Below, piece by piece: positions 53,498 to 63,172 of a stretch of DNA of 64,000 nucleotides. Made by a program: the position numbers and the translations under genes. This DNA comes from Pilimelia terevasa (GTDB lineage Bacteria; Actinomycetota; Actinomycetes; Mycobacteriales; Micromonosporaceae), in NCBI RefSeq assembly GCF_014647915.1, contig NZ_BMQC01000003.1, positions 186,001 to 250,000 of the forward strand, read 5' to 3'. How positions within the stretch are numbered: position 1 is the first letter of the stretch; every line of letters begins with the position of its first letter. The notes under the pieces are model-generated. The model saw only the letters and a program-made list of their open reading frames with translations. It was not told the DNA's origin and did no database searches.

Positions 53498-53746
53498 TCA
53501 GCGGGTGGTCAGGCAGAGGGCGGCCGCCGCCGCCGCGCAGAGCAGGAGCACCCCGCCCCGGAGCAGGCGCCGGCGCCGGACCCGCCGCCGGCCCGCGCCG
53601 ACGACCGCCTCCACCGGCAGCGGCCCGCGCCAGCGGGCGGCCCGCTCCGCCAGTGCCACGGCCACCGCGCCGGCCACCCACGGCTCGTCGCCGGGCAGGC
53701 CCGCGCCCGCCGGCCGCGGGCGGCGCGGCCCCCCGAAGACGCTCAC
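53498..53746 (-). CDS. Small membrane protein coupled to the ECF sigma factor
   Basis: The 82-aa product has a soluble N-terminal part (LPGDEPWVAGAVAVALAERA), a basic stretch (RRRVRRRRLL) and one C-terminal transmembrane helix. The GTG start overlaps the sigma-factor stop in GTGA. A small single-span protein directly after an ECF sigma gene is a candidate anti-sigma factor or its remnant, but no zinc-binding anti-sigma motif (HxxxCxxC) is present. Confidence 0.65.
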   Translation of the reverse strand: MSVFGGPRRPRPAGAGLPGDEPWVAGAVAVALAERAARWRGPLPVEAVVGAGRRRVRRRRLLRGGVLLLCAAAAAALCLTTR

Positions 53747-54249
53747 GCCGCCACCTCCGGGCAGGGCTCGGTCATCCGGCGGCGCAGCGCGGACATCGCG
53801 CGCGACGTGTGGCTCTTGACGGTGCCCCGCGACACCTCCAGCACCTCGGCGATCTCCGCTTCGGACAGTCCCTCGTAGTACCGCAGCACCAGCACCGCCC
53901 GCTGCTTGACGGGCAGCGCCGCGAGCTGCCGCCACATCGCGTCGCGCTCGGCGACGGCGTCCGCGGCGTCGGGTACCGGCCGGGCCGGCGCCTCGGCCAC
54001 CGGGTGCTCCCGGAACCGCAGGCCGCGCCACCACGACGTCGCCGTGGTGACCATGACCCGGCGCACGTACGCCTCCAGCGCCCCGGCGTCGCGGATCCGC
54101 GGCCAGGCCGCGTAGGTCTTGGCGAGCGCGGTCTGCACCAGGTCCTCGGCGCGGCCCCGGTCGCCGACCAGCAGGTACGCGCTGCGCAGCAGCGCCTCCG
54201 AGCGGCCCAGCACCAGTTGTCGGAACCGCAACTCCTCGGCCGGCTTCAC
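53743..54249 (-). CDS. ECF sigma factor (SigE family)
   Basis: A 168-aa ECF sigma factor: region 2 (LLRSAYLLVGDRGRAEDLVQ, TALAKTYAAWPRI), followed by region 4 (LPVKQRAVLVLRYYEGLSEAE, EVLEVSRGTVKSHTSRAM). It belongs to the short SigE-type group common in actinobacteria. GTG start 8 nt after GGGGGAGG. Its position before the cytochrome c genes may be chance. Confidence 0.92.
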   Translation of the reverse strand: MKPAEELRFRQLVLGRSEALLRSAYLLVGDRGRAEDLVQTALAKTYAAWPRIRDAGALEAYVRRVMVTTATSWWRGLRFREHPVAEAPARPVPDAADAVAERDAMWRQLAALPVKQRAVLVLRYYEGLSEAEIAEVLEVSRGTVKSHTSRAMSALRRRMTEPCPEVAA

Positions 54250-54340
54250 CCGACGACCTCCCCCGTGGTCCTGACACCCGCGCCCGCGGCCGTGATCCCG
54301 CGTACCCAGTAGGACGCGCGCGCGACGGCCGCCGGTTGTC

Positions 54341-54393
54341 ACCGCGGTCCGCCCGTCCGCGCGGCGGGCCGGCCCCCGGGGAGCGGCCGCGGT
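54341..54393. terminator. Possible terminator after ccsA
   Basis: ACCGCGG (54341-54347) pairs with CCGCGGT (54387-54393, touching the ccsA stop); a CCGCC/GGCGG stem lies inside. A moderately stable structure at the end of the cytochrome c operon. Confidence 0.35.
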
Positions 54394-55424
54394 CAGTCGG
54401 CGTCGGCGTAGGAGTGCAGGCCGTCGAAGAACAGGTTGACGCCGTAGAGGTTGAACAGCATGGTGGCGAAGCCGATCACGGCGATCCACGCCGCGGTGCG
54501 GCGGCGCACGTACGGGGTGGCGCGGGCGTGCAGGTACCCGGCGTAGACGACCCAGGAGATGAAGGCCCAGGTCTCCTTCGGGTCCCAGCCCCAGTACCGG
54601 CCCCACGCCGACTCGGCCCAGATCGCGCCCGCGGCGACGGCGAAGGTCCACAGCGGGAACGCGAAGGCGTGCAGCCGGAACGTCAGCCGCTCCAGCGCCG
54701 CCGCGGCGGGGACCCGGGCGCCGAGGCTGTACGGGAAGGAGCGGCGGCCCGCCTCGTACCCGTCGCGGATCAGGTACATCGCCGCCGGTACCACGCCGAG
54801 CAGCAGCAGCCCGGAGGCGACGATGATGCTGGACACGTGCACCAGGTACCAGGCGGACTGCAGCGCCGGCACCAGCGGCTTGGCCTCGGTGTACGCGGTC
54901 ATGCCGGTGGCGCCGAGCAGGAGCACGTCGGCGAGCGCGACGAACAGCCCCAGGTGCCGCAGCTCGGGCCGGCGGGCCAGCGTCACCAGCCAGGCGACGA
55001 CGCCGACGAAGGTGATCGCGACGGCGAACTCGTACATGTTGCCCCACGGCATCCGCCCGGCCGCCAGGCCGCGGGTGACCAGCACCCCGAGGTGGGCGAG
55101 CGCGCCGAGGACCGTGGCCAGCACGGCGGCGTGGCCGGCCCACCGCTCCGCCTGGGCGGCGGGAATCGCGCCCGACCCCGCGGGCGCCCCGCCGCCTGCC
55201 GACCCGCCGCCGGACCCGGCGGTCGCCGGGACGGGCGGGTGGTCCGGCGTGGACTCCGGGGCGGGCGGCGCGCCGCCGCCGACCGCGGCGAGCTGCGGCA
55301 CGCGGGTCGCCGCGCGGCCCACCACGCTGCGGTGGCCGAACGCGTACTCCGTCGCGTGGGCGATCATCGCCGCCAGGTAGGCGAGAATCGTCGCCACCAG
55401 CAGTTGGTCGGACAGTGCGGCCAT
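54393..55424 (-). CDS. ccsA: Cytochrome c biogenesis protein CcsA (ResC, system II)
   Basis: The 343-aa polytopic membrane protein carries the haem-handling WWD motif (WGRYWGWDPKETWAFISW) and conserved His residues (WYLVHVSSIIVA, LHAFAFPLW). With ResB it exports haem and attaches it to c-type apocytochromes. A variable Pro/Gly-rich loop at residues 45-90 is unusual but in a non-conserved region. TGATG overlap with resB. Confidence 0.93.
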   Translation of the reverse strand: MAALSDQLLVATILAYLAAMIAHATEYAFGHRSVVGRAATRVPQLAAVGGGAPPAPESTPDHPPVPATAGSGGGSAGGGAPAGSGAIPAAQAERWAGHAAVLATVLGALAHLGVLVTRGLAAGRMPWGNMYEFAVAITFVGVVAWLVTLARRPELRHLGLFVALADVLLLGATGMTAYTEAKPLVPALQSAWYLVHVSSIIVASGLLLLGVVPAAMYLIRDGYEAGRRSFPYSLGARVPAAAALERLTFRLHAFAFPLWTFAVAAGAIWAESAWGRYWGWDPKETWAFISWVVYAGYLHARATPYVRRRTAAWIAVIGFATMLFNLYGVNLFFDGLHSYADAD

Positions 55425-56983
55425 CAGTCGGTACCTCCCCGGTCACGCACCTGCGCGGGCGCGCCGACCGCACCCGCGACGACCTGCGAGAACTCGTCGG
55501 CGAAGCCAGGGTAGTCCGTGCGGGGCAGGCCGCCCGCGCGCACCTGGCAGCCGCCGCCCGCGGCCGGCGTGAACCGCAGGAACACCCGCCGCCGCCGGCC
55601 GAACAGCGACCCGGTCAGGCCCACCAGCACCACCGCCACGCCGGCCAGCACCGGCACCTGGCCGGGGTCGTGCCGCACCGAGACCGTCACCCAGCGCCGG
55701 GTGCCGAGGAACTCGACCGTCGTCCGGTCGTCGAGGGTCCACGTCTCGCCCCGCCGCAGCAGCTTCGGCTCGCCCACCTGCTTCAGGGCACCCGCGGCGA
55801 CCGCCGCCTGGTCCAGCCGGTACACCGAGCCGGGGATGCCGGCGTCCTCGCCGAGGTTCCCCCGGTACGCCCACAGCAGCACGCCCGGCGCCCGCTCCTC
55901 CGGGAACGCCGACCGGGTGAACGGCGGCGCGTCGGGCACGGTCGGCAGGAACAGGCCCTCGAAGGCGACCTGGAGCCGCGGGTCGCGGGCCCCGGTGCGC
56001 GGGTCGACGTTGGCGTCGGGGAACTTCGCCGCGCCCTCGCCGGTGGACAGGTCGTCGACGGGCAGGAACGGCACCGCCGTGGTCTGCGCGCGCCCGAACC
56101 GGTCGGTGTACCGCAGGACCGGCGCGAAGCCGTGCCCGAGCAGGTAGGCGTTGGCGCCGTCCAGTCGCAGCGGGTTGTTGACCGCCACCGGTACCTCCCG
56201 GCGCGGCCGGCCGTCGCCGTCGACGGCGACCCGGGCGCGGAAGGCGGCCGGCTGTCCGCTGGGCAGGAAGCGGGCGTGGAAGTCGGTCAGTTCGATGCAG
56301 AACGGCGGCAGGGCGGCCGGGTCGACCCGCGGGCCGGCCGTGAACTCGTCGTACTGCTGCACGGTGTTGCAGAACGCGTAGTCCGGCCCGGCGACGACGA
56401 GCCGGTTGCCGGACCAGCCGTACCAGGAGCCGACCGCGACGCCGAGGAGCACCGCGATGAGGGCCGTGTGGAACAGCAGGTTCCCGGTCTCCTTCAGGTG
56501 GCCCTTCTCGGCGCTCACGCCCCAGGCGCCCTCGCCCTCCGCGCGGGCGGCCACCCGCCAGCGCCCGCGGCGCAGCCGCGCGGCGGCCGCCGCCGCCGCG
56601 GCCGCGGCGTCCCCGGCCGCGTCGGCGGGCGCGGCGTGCTGCGGCAGCCGGTCCAGGTTCCGCGGTACCGCGGGCGGCCGGGCCCACACCGCGCGCCAGT
56701 GCGCCCGCGCCCGCGGCAGGATGCAGCCGACCAGGGAGGTGAACAGCAGCAGGTAGATCGCGGCGAACCACGGCGAGGTGAACACCTCGAAGCCCCAGAG
56801 GCGGTCCACCCAGGGCGCCAGGTCCGGGTGCGCGCGGGCGTACGCCTCGACGTCCTCGACCTTGACGCCCTTCTGCGGCAGCACCGACCCGGGCACGGCG
56901 GCCACGGCGAGCAGGAACAGCAGGACCAGGGCGGTCCGCATACTGGTGAGCTGGCGCCAGGAGTTGCGCAGGAAGGCGGTCAC
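55424..56983 (-). CDS. resB: Cytochrome c biogenesis protein ResB (Ccs1, system II)
   Basis: The 519-aa protein has the family's layout: N-terminal membrane segments (RTALVLLFLLAVAAVPGSVL, SPWFAAIYLLLFTSLVGCIL), EKGHLKETGNLLFHTALIAV with the conserved His, a large extracytoplasmic domain, and a C-terminal segment PVLAGVAVVLVGLTGSLFG. It forms the haem lyase with CcsA. GTG start in GTGA overlap with ccdA. Confidence 0.93.
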   Translation of the reverse strand: MTAFLRNSWRQLTSMRTALVLLFLLAVAAVPGSVLPQKGVKVEDVEAYARAHPDLAPWVDRLWGFEVFTSPWFAAIYLLLFTSLVGCILPRARAHWRAVWARPPAVPRNLDRLPQHAAPADAAGDAAAAAAAAAARLRRGRWRVAARAEGEGAWGVSAEKGHLKETGNLLFHTALIAVLLGVAVGSWYGWSGNRLVVAGPDYAFCNTVQQYDEFTAGPRVDPAALPPFCIELTDFHARFLPSGQPAAFRARVAVDGDGRPRREVPVAVNNPLRLDGANAYLLGHGFAPVLRYTDRFGRAQTTAVPFLPVDDLSTGEGAAKFPDANVDPRTGARDPRLQVAFEGLFLPTVPDAPPFTRSAFPEERAPGVLLWAYRGNLGEDAGIPGSVYRLDQAAVAAGALKQVGEPKLLRRGETWTLDDRTTVEFLGTRRWVTVSVRHDPGQVPVLAGVAVVLVGLTGSLFGRRRRVFLRFTPAAGGGCQVRAGGLPRTDYPGFADEFSQVVAGAVGAPAQVRDRGGTD

Positions 56984-57726
56984 AGGCCCACCTGGCCGAC
57001 GCCGACCGCCCCGCGCAGCCAGATCACGAACGCCGCCCAGCCGCCGCTGACCAGCGCCAGCCCGACGGCCACCAGCAGCGCCCCGCCGACCCGGGTGACC
57101 CAGCGGGAGTGCCGGCGGACCCCGGCGACCAGGCCGAGCAGCCGGCGGAACCCGAGCCCGAAGACCACGAACGGCAGGCCGAGCCCGAGGGTGTACGCGA
57201 CGGCCAGCACGACCGCCCGCCCCGCCTGGCCGGAGGTCGCCGCCAGGCCGAGGACCGCGCCGAGGGTCGGCCCGACGCACGGGGTCCAGGACAGCGCGAA
57301 GACGGCGCCGAACACCGGCGCGCCGAGCAGGCCCGCCGCCGGCAGCCGCAGCCGCCGCTGCCCGCCGAGCCCCGGCACGAGCCCGAGGAAGGCGAGGCCG
57401 AGGCCGATGACCAGCAGGCCGACGCCGGCCTCCAGGGCCCGCTGGTGGTCGGCCAGCAGCCGCCCGAGCGTGCTGAACAGGACCGCCAGCGGTACGAAGA
57501 CCGCCGCGAAGCCCACCACGAACAGGCTGGTGCCGAGCAGGACCCGGCCGCGGCGCGGCGCCGCGTCGAGGTCGGCGCCGGCCAGCCCGGTCACGTACGA
57601 CAGGTAGCCGGGGACCAGCGGCAGGATGCAGGGCGACAGGAAGCTGACCAGGCCGGCGAGCGCCGCCGCGGCGACGGCCAGCAGGACCGGCCCGCCCTGG
57701 ACCGCGGCGGCGAAGCGCTCCCCCAT
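56980..57726 (-). CDS. ccdA: CcdA, thiol-electron transporter for cytochrome c maturation
   Basis: A 248-aa membrane protein with six transmembrane segments and the two redox cysteines in FLSPCILPLVPGY (Cys33) and ALSWTPCVGPTLG. CcdA carries electrons from cytoplasmic thioredoxin to the extracytoplasmic ResA, keeping the CXXCH of apocytochrome reduced. TGATG overlap with the TlpA/ResA gene confirms the partnership. Confidence 0.94.
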   Translation of the reverse strand: MGERFAAAVQGGPVLLAVAAAALAGLVSFLSPCILPLVPGYLSYVTGLAGADLDAAPRRGRVLLGTSLFVVGFAAVFVPLAVLFSTLGRLLADHQRALEAGVGLLVIGLGLAFLGLVPGLGGQRRLRLPAAGLLGAPVFGAVFALSWTPCVGPTLGAVLGLAATSGQAGRAVVLAVAYTLGLGLPFVVFGLGFRRLLGLVAGVRRHSRWVTRVGGALLVAVGLALVSGGWAAFVIWLRGAVGVGQVGL

Positions 57727-58286
57727 CAGGCGGCGTCCGGTTCGGCGAGGACCTCGCGGACGACCGGCTCCAGGGTCGCGCGCTGGACCGCCTTGCGGAT
57801 CACCCGGGCGATCCGGCCGCGCCGGTCCAGGACGACGGTGGCGGGGACGGCGTTGGGGGGGAGGTCGTAGCCCAGCGCCACCCGGCCGGCCGGGTCGAAC
57901 ACGCTCGGGTAGCTGGCGCGGCCCCGCTCGAACGCGACCGCCTTGTCCCGCTCGTCGCGGGTGTTGACGCCGAGGAACGCCGCGCCGTCGGCCCTGACGG
58001 CCCGGTACGTCGACTCCAGGTCGTCGGCCTCCGCCCGGCAGGGCGCGCACCAGGAGCCCCAGAAGTTGACGACGACGACCCGGCCGGCCCACGCGGCGGC
58101 GTCGACGGGCCGGCCGTCGAGCAGCGTCCCGCCGGGCGAGGGGGCCGCCGCGCGGGCGGCGGCCGGGCAGCGCACCCAGCCCGCCTGGTCGGTCGCGCAG
58201 CGGGCCTCGGCCGCCCGGCCGCAGCCGACCAGCCCGGCGGCCGCCCCCAGCGCGAGCGCGAGGGCGAGGGCCGCCGGGCGCGGCAC
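57726..58286 (-). CDS. TlpA/ResA-like thiol-disulfide reductase, lipoprotein
   Basis: A 186-aa lipoprotein (lipobox LVGC, Cys22) with a thioredoxin-like domain and the motif FWGSWCAPC (Cys80, Cys83). It should reduce the haem-binding cysteines of apocytochrome c, fed by CcdA. Additional Cys at 30 and 40 precede the domain. GTG start one base past the phosphatase stop. Confidence 0.92.
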   Translation of the reverse strand: MPRPAALALALALGAAAGLVGCGRAAEARCATDQAGWVRCPAAARAAAPSPGGTLLDGRPVDAAAWAGRVVVVNFWGSWCAPCRAEADDLESTYRAVRADGAAFLGVNTRDERDKAVAFERGRASYPSVFDPAGRVALGYDLPPNAVPATVVLDRRGRIARVIRKAVQRATLEPVVREVLAEPDAA

Positions 58287-58287
58287 G

Positions 58288-58929
58288 TCAGGCGCCCTTG
58301 GCCGAGGGCGCCGCCGACATCGCGACGAGGTGCGCGGCCGGCTCGGCGTACGAGACGTCGACCAGCCGGTCCCCGGCGAAGTGGAACGTGGTCAGCGACG
58401 CCAGGCCGCACTGCCGGCGGCGCGGGTCGTGCCACAGGCGCCGCCGCTGCATGGCGCGGCGCAGGATCTCGATGGGGAGCTGGTGCGAGACGCAGACGGC
58501 CTCGTGGCCGCGCGCGGCGTCGCGGGCGGCCAGCAGCGCCCGCCGCATCCGGGCCGCGATCTGGGTGTACGGCTCGCCCCAGCTCGGCGTCCGGGGGTTG
58601 CGCAGCACCCACCAGTTGCGCGGGTCGCGCAGCGCGCCGTCGCCGACCGAGACGCGCTTGCCCTCGAACCAGTTCGCGCTCTCGATCAGCCGCTCGTCGG
58701 CGCCGACCTCGCTGCCGAACGCGGCGGCGAACGGCGCGGCGGTCTGCTGGGCGCGCTCCAGGGGGCTGGCCACGACGTGGGTGACGTCGCGCCCGCCCAG
58801 GTACTCCGCCGCCGCCTTGGCCATCTGGACGCCCAGCTCCGACAGGTGGTACCCGGGCAGCCGGCCGTACAGGACCTTGTCCGGGTTGTACACCTCGCCG
58901 TGTCGCAGGACGTGCACCAGGGTGTTCAC
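58288..58929 (-). CDS. Histidine phosphatase (phosphoglycerate-mutase family)
   Basis: The 213-aa protein has the RHG motif ([13 protein letters not shown]) and [34 protein letters not shown] with the second catalytic His. It belongs to the family often located beside hemL in actinobacteria; substrate unknown. GTGA overlap with hemL. Confidence 0.92.
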   Translation of the reverse strand: MNTLVHVLRHGEVYNPDKVLYGRLPGYHLSELGVQMAKAAAEYLGGRDVTHVVASPLERAQQTAAPFAAAFGSEVGADERLIESANWFEGKRVSVGDGALRDPRNWWVLRNPRTPSWGEPYTQIAARMRRALLAARDAARGHEAVCVSHQLPIEILRRAMQRRRLWHDPRRRQCGLASLTTFHFAGDRLVDVSYAEPAAHLVAMSAAPSAKGA

Positions 58930-60257
58930 GCGCACACCTCCGCGGCGGCCCGGGCGGCGTGCGGCAGCGCCGCGTCGAGGACGTCCAGCGCGCCGGGGGC
59001 GGCGAGCGCGGTGGAGACGAACCACGCCTCGAAGGCGCTCGGCGGCAGGTACACGCCGCGGGCGAGCATGGCGTGGAAGAAGGCGGCGTACGCGTCGGCC
59101 CGCTGCCGCCTGGCCCCGGCGTAGTCGGTGACGGGTTCCTCGGTGAAGAAGACGGAGAACATGTTGCCGGCGGTGGAGATCCGGTGCGGCACGCCCGCCC
59201 TGGCCAGCTCCTCGGCGACCCGGCCGCCGACGTGGGCGGCGAGCCGGTCCAGCGTCGCGTAGCAGGCGGCGTCGGCCAGCCGCAGCGTCGCCAGGCCGGC
59301 GGCGCAGGCCACCGGGTTCCCGGACAGGGTGCCGGCCTGGTAGACCGGGCCGGCGGGGGCGAGCCGGTCCATCAGCTCCGCCCGCCCGCCGAACGCCGCC
59401 GCGGGCAGGCCCCCGCCCATGACCTTGCCGAACGTCCACAGGTCGGCGTCGACCGGTTCCCGCTCGCTCCAGCCGCCGCGGGCGACCCGGAAGCCGGTCA
59501 TCACCTCGTCGACGACGAGCAGTGCGCCGTGGGCGTGGGCGATCCGGGCCAGGCCCTCGTTGAAGCCGGCGGCGGGTGCCACGACGCCCATGTTGCCGGG
59601 GGCGGCCTCGGTGATCACGGCCGCGATGGTCTCGCCGTGAGCGGCGAACGCCTCGGCCACCGCCGCGAGGTCGTTGTAGGGCAGCACGACCGTCTCCGCG
59701 GCCGCCGCCCCGGTGACGCCGGGGGTGTCGGGGAGCCCGAGCGTGGCGACGCCGGAGCCGGCCGCGGCCAGCAGCGCGTCCACGTGCCCGTGGTAGCAGC
59801 CAGCGAACTTCACGATCCTGGTCCGCCCCGTGCAGCCGCGGGCGAGCCGGATCGCCGACATCGTCGCCTCGGTACCCGAGGACACCAGCCGCACCCGGTC
59901 GACCGGCGTCCGGTCGACGATCTCGGCCGCGAGCGCGACCTCGCCGGCCGTGGGCGTACCGAAGCTGGTCCCCGCGGCGGCGGCGGCCTGGACGGCGGCG
60001 ACGACCTCGGGGTGGGCGTGGCCGTGCAGCAGCGGCCCCCACGAGTTCACGAAGTCGACATATCGACGCCCGTCCGCGTCGTACAGCCACGGGCCGGCCC
60101 CGCGCACCATGAAGCGGGGCGTCCCGCCGACGGCCGCGAAGGCGCGCACCGGCGAGTTGACCCCGCCCGGCACCAGGGCGCGGGCGCGGTCGAACAGTTC
60201 CTGGGAGGCGGGCGCGTCAGCCGGGTACGGCCGCCCCGCGGCAGCGGTCTCACTCAC
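58926..60257 (-). CDS. hemL: Glutamate-1-semialdehyde 2,1-aminomutase
   Basis: HemL makes 5-aminolevulinate, the haem precursor, from glutamate-1-semialdehyde with PLP. The 443-aa protein has [60 protein letters not shown] and the PLP-lysine in [16 protein letters not shown]. Haem supply fits the cytochrome c genes it heads. GTG start without a clear ribosome-binding site. Confidence 0.96.
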   Translation of the reverse strand: MSETAAAGRPYPADAPASQELFDRARALVPGGVNSPVRAFAAVGGTPRFMVRGAGPWLYDADGRRYVDFVNSWGPLLHGHAHPEVVAAVQAAAAAGTSFGTPTAGEVALAAEIVDRTPVDRVRLVSSGTEATMSAIRLARGCTGRTRIVKFAGCYHGHVDALLAAAGSGVATLGLPDTPGVTGAAAAETVVLPYNDLAAVAEAFAAHGETIAAVITEAAPGNMGVVAPAAGFNEGLARIAHAHGALLVVDEVMTGFRVARGGWSEREPVDADLWTFGKVMGGGLPAAAFGGRAELMDRLAPAGPVYQAGTLSGNPVACAAGLATLRLADAACYATLDRLAAHVGGRVAEELARAGVPHRISTAGNMFSVFFTEEPVTDYAGARRQRADAYAAFFHAMLARGVYLPPSAFEAWFVSTALAAPGALDVLDAALPHAARAAAEVCA

Positions 60258-60344
60258 AGTTGGGCCATTCTGACAGCGCTACCTGAGGACCGTCGCAGCG
60301 GCCCGGCCGGGAACCGCCGCCCGGCGGGAAGCCGGCGCCCCGGC

Positions 60345-60350
60345 TACCGT
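60345..60350 (+). promoter_or_regulatory. -10-like box of the STAS gene, leaderless arrangement
   Basis: TACCGT ends 6 nt before the ATG, with a run of six G between. Same geometry as mqnA. No -35 seen. Confidence 0.35.
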
Positions 60351-60356
60351 GGGGGG

Positions 60357-60677
60357 ATGAACGGTTCCCGCCTGCGGATCGACGTCCGGCGCGACGCCTC
60401 CGGCGCGCCGGAGCTGACCGTGGCCGGGGAGATCGACATGCTGTCGACCGGCGAGCTGTCCGACGCCGTCAGGGCCGCGCTCGCCGACGCGCCGCACCGG
60501 GTGGTCCTGGACCTGGGCGGCGTGACGTTCTGCGACTCGCTCGGGCTGGGCACGCTGATGCTGCTCAACCGGGAGGCCGCCGCCGCCCGGTCGGTGCTGG
60601 TCCTGACGAACGTCGGGGACAGCCTGCTGCGCACGCTGGACATCACCGGCCTGCGGGCCCTGCTGACGATCCACTGA
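60357..60677 (+). CDS. STAS-domain anti-sigma factor antagonist
   Basis: A 106-aa single STAS domain: LTVAGEIDMLSTGELSDAVR, HRVVLDLGGVTFCDSLGLGT with the phosphorylatable Ser, and LDITGLRALLTIH. Such proteins release a sigma factor by binding an anti-sigma kinase in their dephosphorylated form. No kinase gene is adjacent. It converges with the pilin operon. Confidence 0.93.
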   Translation: MNGSRLRIDVRRDASGAPELTVAGEIDMLSTGELSDAVRAALADAPHRVVLDLGGVTFCDSLGLGTLMLLNREAAAARSVLVLTNVGDSLLRTLDITGLRALLTIH

Positions 60678-60692
60678 CCCGGGCCGCCCGCG

Positions 60693-62537
60693 CTAGTCGG
60701 TGGCCGGGACCTCGATGAGGTCGCGCAGCGGCGCCGTGGGGTACGCCCCCGGCGCGGTGCCGTCCGACCCGCCCGGGGCCGTCGGCGCCGCCGTGGTCGG
60801 CGCGGTGGTGGCCGGCGCGCCCGTGGTGGCCGGCGTCGAGGGGGCCGCGGTGGGCAGGCTGGTCGGCAGGACGGCCGGGGCGTTCCACTTCTGGCACTTG
60901 ACCCACGACGGCTGGTTGTACGTCTCCCTGTCGTACGGGTCCTGCGACTTGCTCAGGCACGAGTCGAACCGGATCTTGTAGTTGTAGACCGCCCCGGACC
61001 AGATGAACACCATGCTCGTGTCCGAACTGCCGGTGTAGTCGGTCGGGTGGGTCATGCAGCGGCCGCTGGAGTCCACGACGCGGTACATGGTGTTGTAGTT
61101 GCCGGTGTTGGTGTACCGGGTGAACCGCTGGTTCGCGGCCGGGTTCCGCGGGTCGCAGGCCGCCTGTGTCGGGAACCTGCTGGAGCCGGCCGAGGTCAGG
61201 CACCACTTCCTGCCCGAGGTGTCGACGGTGTAGATCGGCGCCGCGAAGCCCGCCGTGCCGTCGGGGGCGCGCGGGAAGCGCCAGAGCTGGTTCCAGCGCA
61301 GCTTGGCCGGGTCCGGGTGCTGCACGCACTCCATGTTGCCCATGATCGAGGTGTACTTGTCCAGGCACCGGCCGGGGCCGGCGTGCAGGAACACCTGGGT
61401 GATGTCGCAGGGGTACCCGGCCTCGTCGGTGCAGTCGACGGGCCGCGCGCCGGCCTGGCCCGGCCCGACCGACGGCGAGATGCCGAACGTCTGCCTCGTG
61501 TTGTACGTCGCGCTGTTGCAGTTGGACCCGCCGCCCAGGACGACGCCGGTGCCGGAGGTGCCGGGGCTCTGCACGTTGACGCACAGGCCGCTCAGGCCGC
61601 TGCCGCTGTCGCTGCCCATCTCGATGTTGTAGACGTTGTTGTGGTACCACCGCTGGCGGGCCGGCGTCGGCGTCACGCAGGTCTGGAGGGTGAGCGCCGT
61701 GTTGACGGCCGGGCTGGCCCCGGCGTCGAGGCAGAGCGGCCTGTTGGCCAGGATCGAGCCGACCGTCGCGATCTGGAGGTTCTGCCGGTAGAAGAAGAAC
61801 TGCTTGAAGGCCCGGTCCTTGGTCGCCACGAAGTCGCAGGTGCGGAACTTGACCAGGGTGCCGACGGGCGGCGAGGACGAGCCGGCGTCGATGCAGACGC
61901 TGGAGTTCGAGCTGGCGGCCCAGGAGTGGATCTTGCGGGCGTGCGGGGTGGTCTCGCCCTCCGGGCCGTAGGTCGGGCCGGTGGTCGGGGCCGGCGCGGT
62001 GGTGGTCGGCGCGGCCGTGGTCGGGGCGGCGGTGGGCGCGGCCGGCGCCAGCCGCAGGTCGTACACAGCGCGCAGCCGGCGCTGGGTCGGCGTCGCCTCC
62101 AGGGTGCTGCCGGTGGCGGTAAGCTCGACGTACGGCGGCGTCGCCGCGCCGACCGGGCCGGAGCCCTGCGTGCAGCCCACGGCGGCGGGCGCGGGCGAGG
62201 CGGTCGGCTCGGTGAGGTAGTACCGGAAGCGCACCGCGTAGCTGGTCCGCGCCTCGCCCCCGGGCTGGCCGGCGATCTCGTTGCAGGGCAGCGCCGCGCG
62301 CACGCCGACCTCCCCGGTCCGGGCGGCGCGCACATGCGCGATGCCGACCTCCAGCCCGGTCCGGGCGGCCTGGAGGGCGTGCGCGCGGTTGATCGTCGTC
62401 CGGGTCGACACCGTCTGGGTGACCACGGTCGGCAGCGCGACCGTACTGAGTGAGGTGGCCACCAGCGTGAGCAGCAGCGCCATCGGCATCGAGCCGGCGT
62501 CGTCGCGCCACCGCAGGGTCCGCAGCATCCGCATCAT
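60693..62537 (-). CDS. PilX-like pilin protein with ricin-type lectin region
   Basis: The 614-aa protein starts with a pilin-assembly-type segment: charged leader, then hydrophobic SMPMALLLTLVATSLSTVALP, resembling the N-terminus of PilX-type minor pilins. A Thr/Pro/Ala linker leads to a large Cys-rich region (residues 205-570) with repeats such as SVCIDAGSSSPPVG, PLCLDAGASPAVNTALTLQ and GLCVNVQSPGTSG that look like ricin-B beta-trefoil lectin motifs. A second Thr/Pro linker ends the protein. It may present carbohydrate binding on a pilus or be a secreted tip protein (inference). ATGA overlap with the preceding pilin gene. Confidence 0.75.
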   Translation of the reverse strand: MMRMLRTLRWRDDAGSMPMALLLTLVATSLSTVALPTVVTQTVSTRTTINRAHALQAARTGLEVGIAHVRAARTGEVGVRAALPCNEIAGQPGGEARTSYAVRFRYYLTEPTASPAPAAVGCTQGSGPVGAATPPYVELTATGSTLEATPTQRRLRAVYDLRLAPAAPTAAPTTAAPTTTAPAPTTGPTYGPEGETTPHARKIHSWAASSNSSVCIDAGSSSPPVGTLVKFRTCDFVATKDRAFKQFFFYRQNLQIATVGSILANRPLCLDAGASPAVNTALTLQTCVTPTPARQRWYHNNVYNIEMGSDSGSGLSGLCVNVQSPGTSGTGVVLGGGSNCNSATYNTRQTFGISPSVGPGQAGARPVDCTDEAGYPCDITQVFLHAGPGRCLDKYTSIMGNMECVQHPDPAKLRWNQLWRFPRAPDGTAGFAAPIYTVDTSGRKWCLTSAGSSRFPTQAACDPRNPAANQRFTRYTNTGNYNTMYRVVDSSGRCMTHPTDYTGSSDTSMVFIWSGAVYNYKIRFDSCLSKSQDPYDRETYNQPSWVKCQKWNAPAVLPTSLPTAAPSTPATTGAPATTAPTTAAPTAPGGSDGTAPGAYPTAPLRDLIEVPATD

Positions 62538-63172
62538 GAGAACCCCAGGAGGTCTTCGCAGGTGTCCAGGTTCGCGCGGCCCGGCGCGCCGTCCTCGGCG
62601 GCCGGGGCCTGGGTGAGGGTGTTGGGCAGGTAGAAGTCCTGGCGGAGTTGCCGCACGCTCTGGTGCGCGGCCCCGCCGGCCGTCACCGCCAGCGCCAGCC
62701 GGACCGTCGCCGGCATTCCCTCGGTCTCGGACTCGACGACCTCGAACACCGGTTCGTCCTCGATCCGCCCCACGTTGACCGCCAGCACCTGCGGGGCCGG
62801 GGGCGGCGGCGTGCCGGAGGCCGACCAGCTCTGCCGGTACAGGGTGCCGCCGTCGAGCCACACGCGGTAGCACTGGCCGGTGCCGGCGGCGTTCACCACG
62901 TACTCCAGCCGCGGCCGCTGCACCCCGTCGACCTCGGCGTTGGGGCTCTTGGCCTGCGCCGCGTACCGCAGCTCGGTGTCCAACCGGGTGAAGGCCCGGC
63001 TGACCTGGGCCTGCGCGTCGGCGATCGCCTCGTTGCCGCGGGCGACCCGCATCGCCGCGACGATGCCGCTGGTGAAGACGACCATCACGACGGCCATCAG
63101 GCCCAGGCCGACGAGCACCTCGACCAGGGTGACCCCGGCGTCGTCGCGCCGGTCGGGCGGGAGCGCGGTCAC
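62534..63172 (-). CDS. PilW-like minor pilin
   Basis: The 212-aa protein has a class III/type IV prepilin start, RRDDAGVTLVEVLVGLGLMA, with cleavage expected after Gly and the +5 Glu retained, followed by an alpha helix and a beta-rich body with Cys near the middle (TGQCYRVW) and at the end (LDTCEDLLGF). It is second of three pilin genes with GTGA coupling to the first. Confidence 0.85.
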   Translation of the reverse strand: MTALPPDRRDDAGVTLVEVLVGLGLMAVVMVVFTSGIVAAMRVARGNEAIADAQAQVSRAFTRLDTELRYAAQAKSPNAEVDGVQRPRLEYVVNAAGTGQCYRVWLDGGTLYRQSWSASGTPPPPAPQVLAVNVGRIEDEPVFEVVESETEGMPATVRLALAVTAGGAAHQSVRQLRQDFYLPNTLTQAPAAEDGAPGRANLDTCEDLLGFS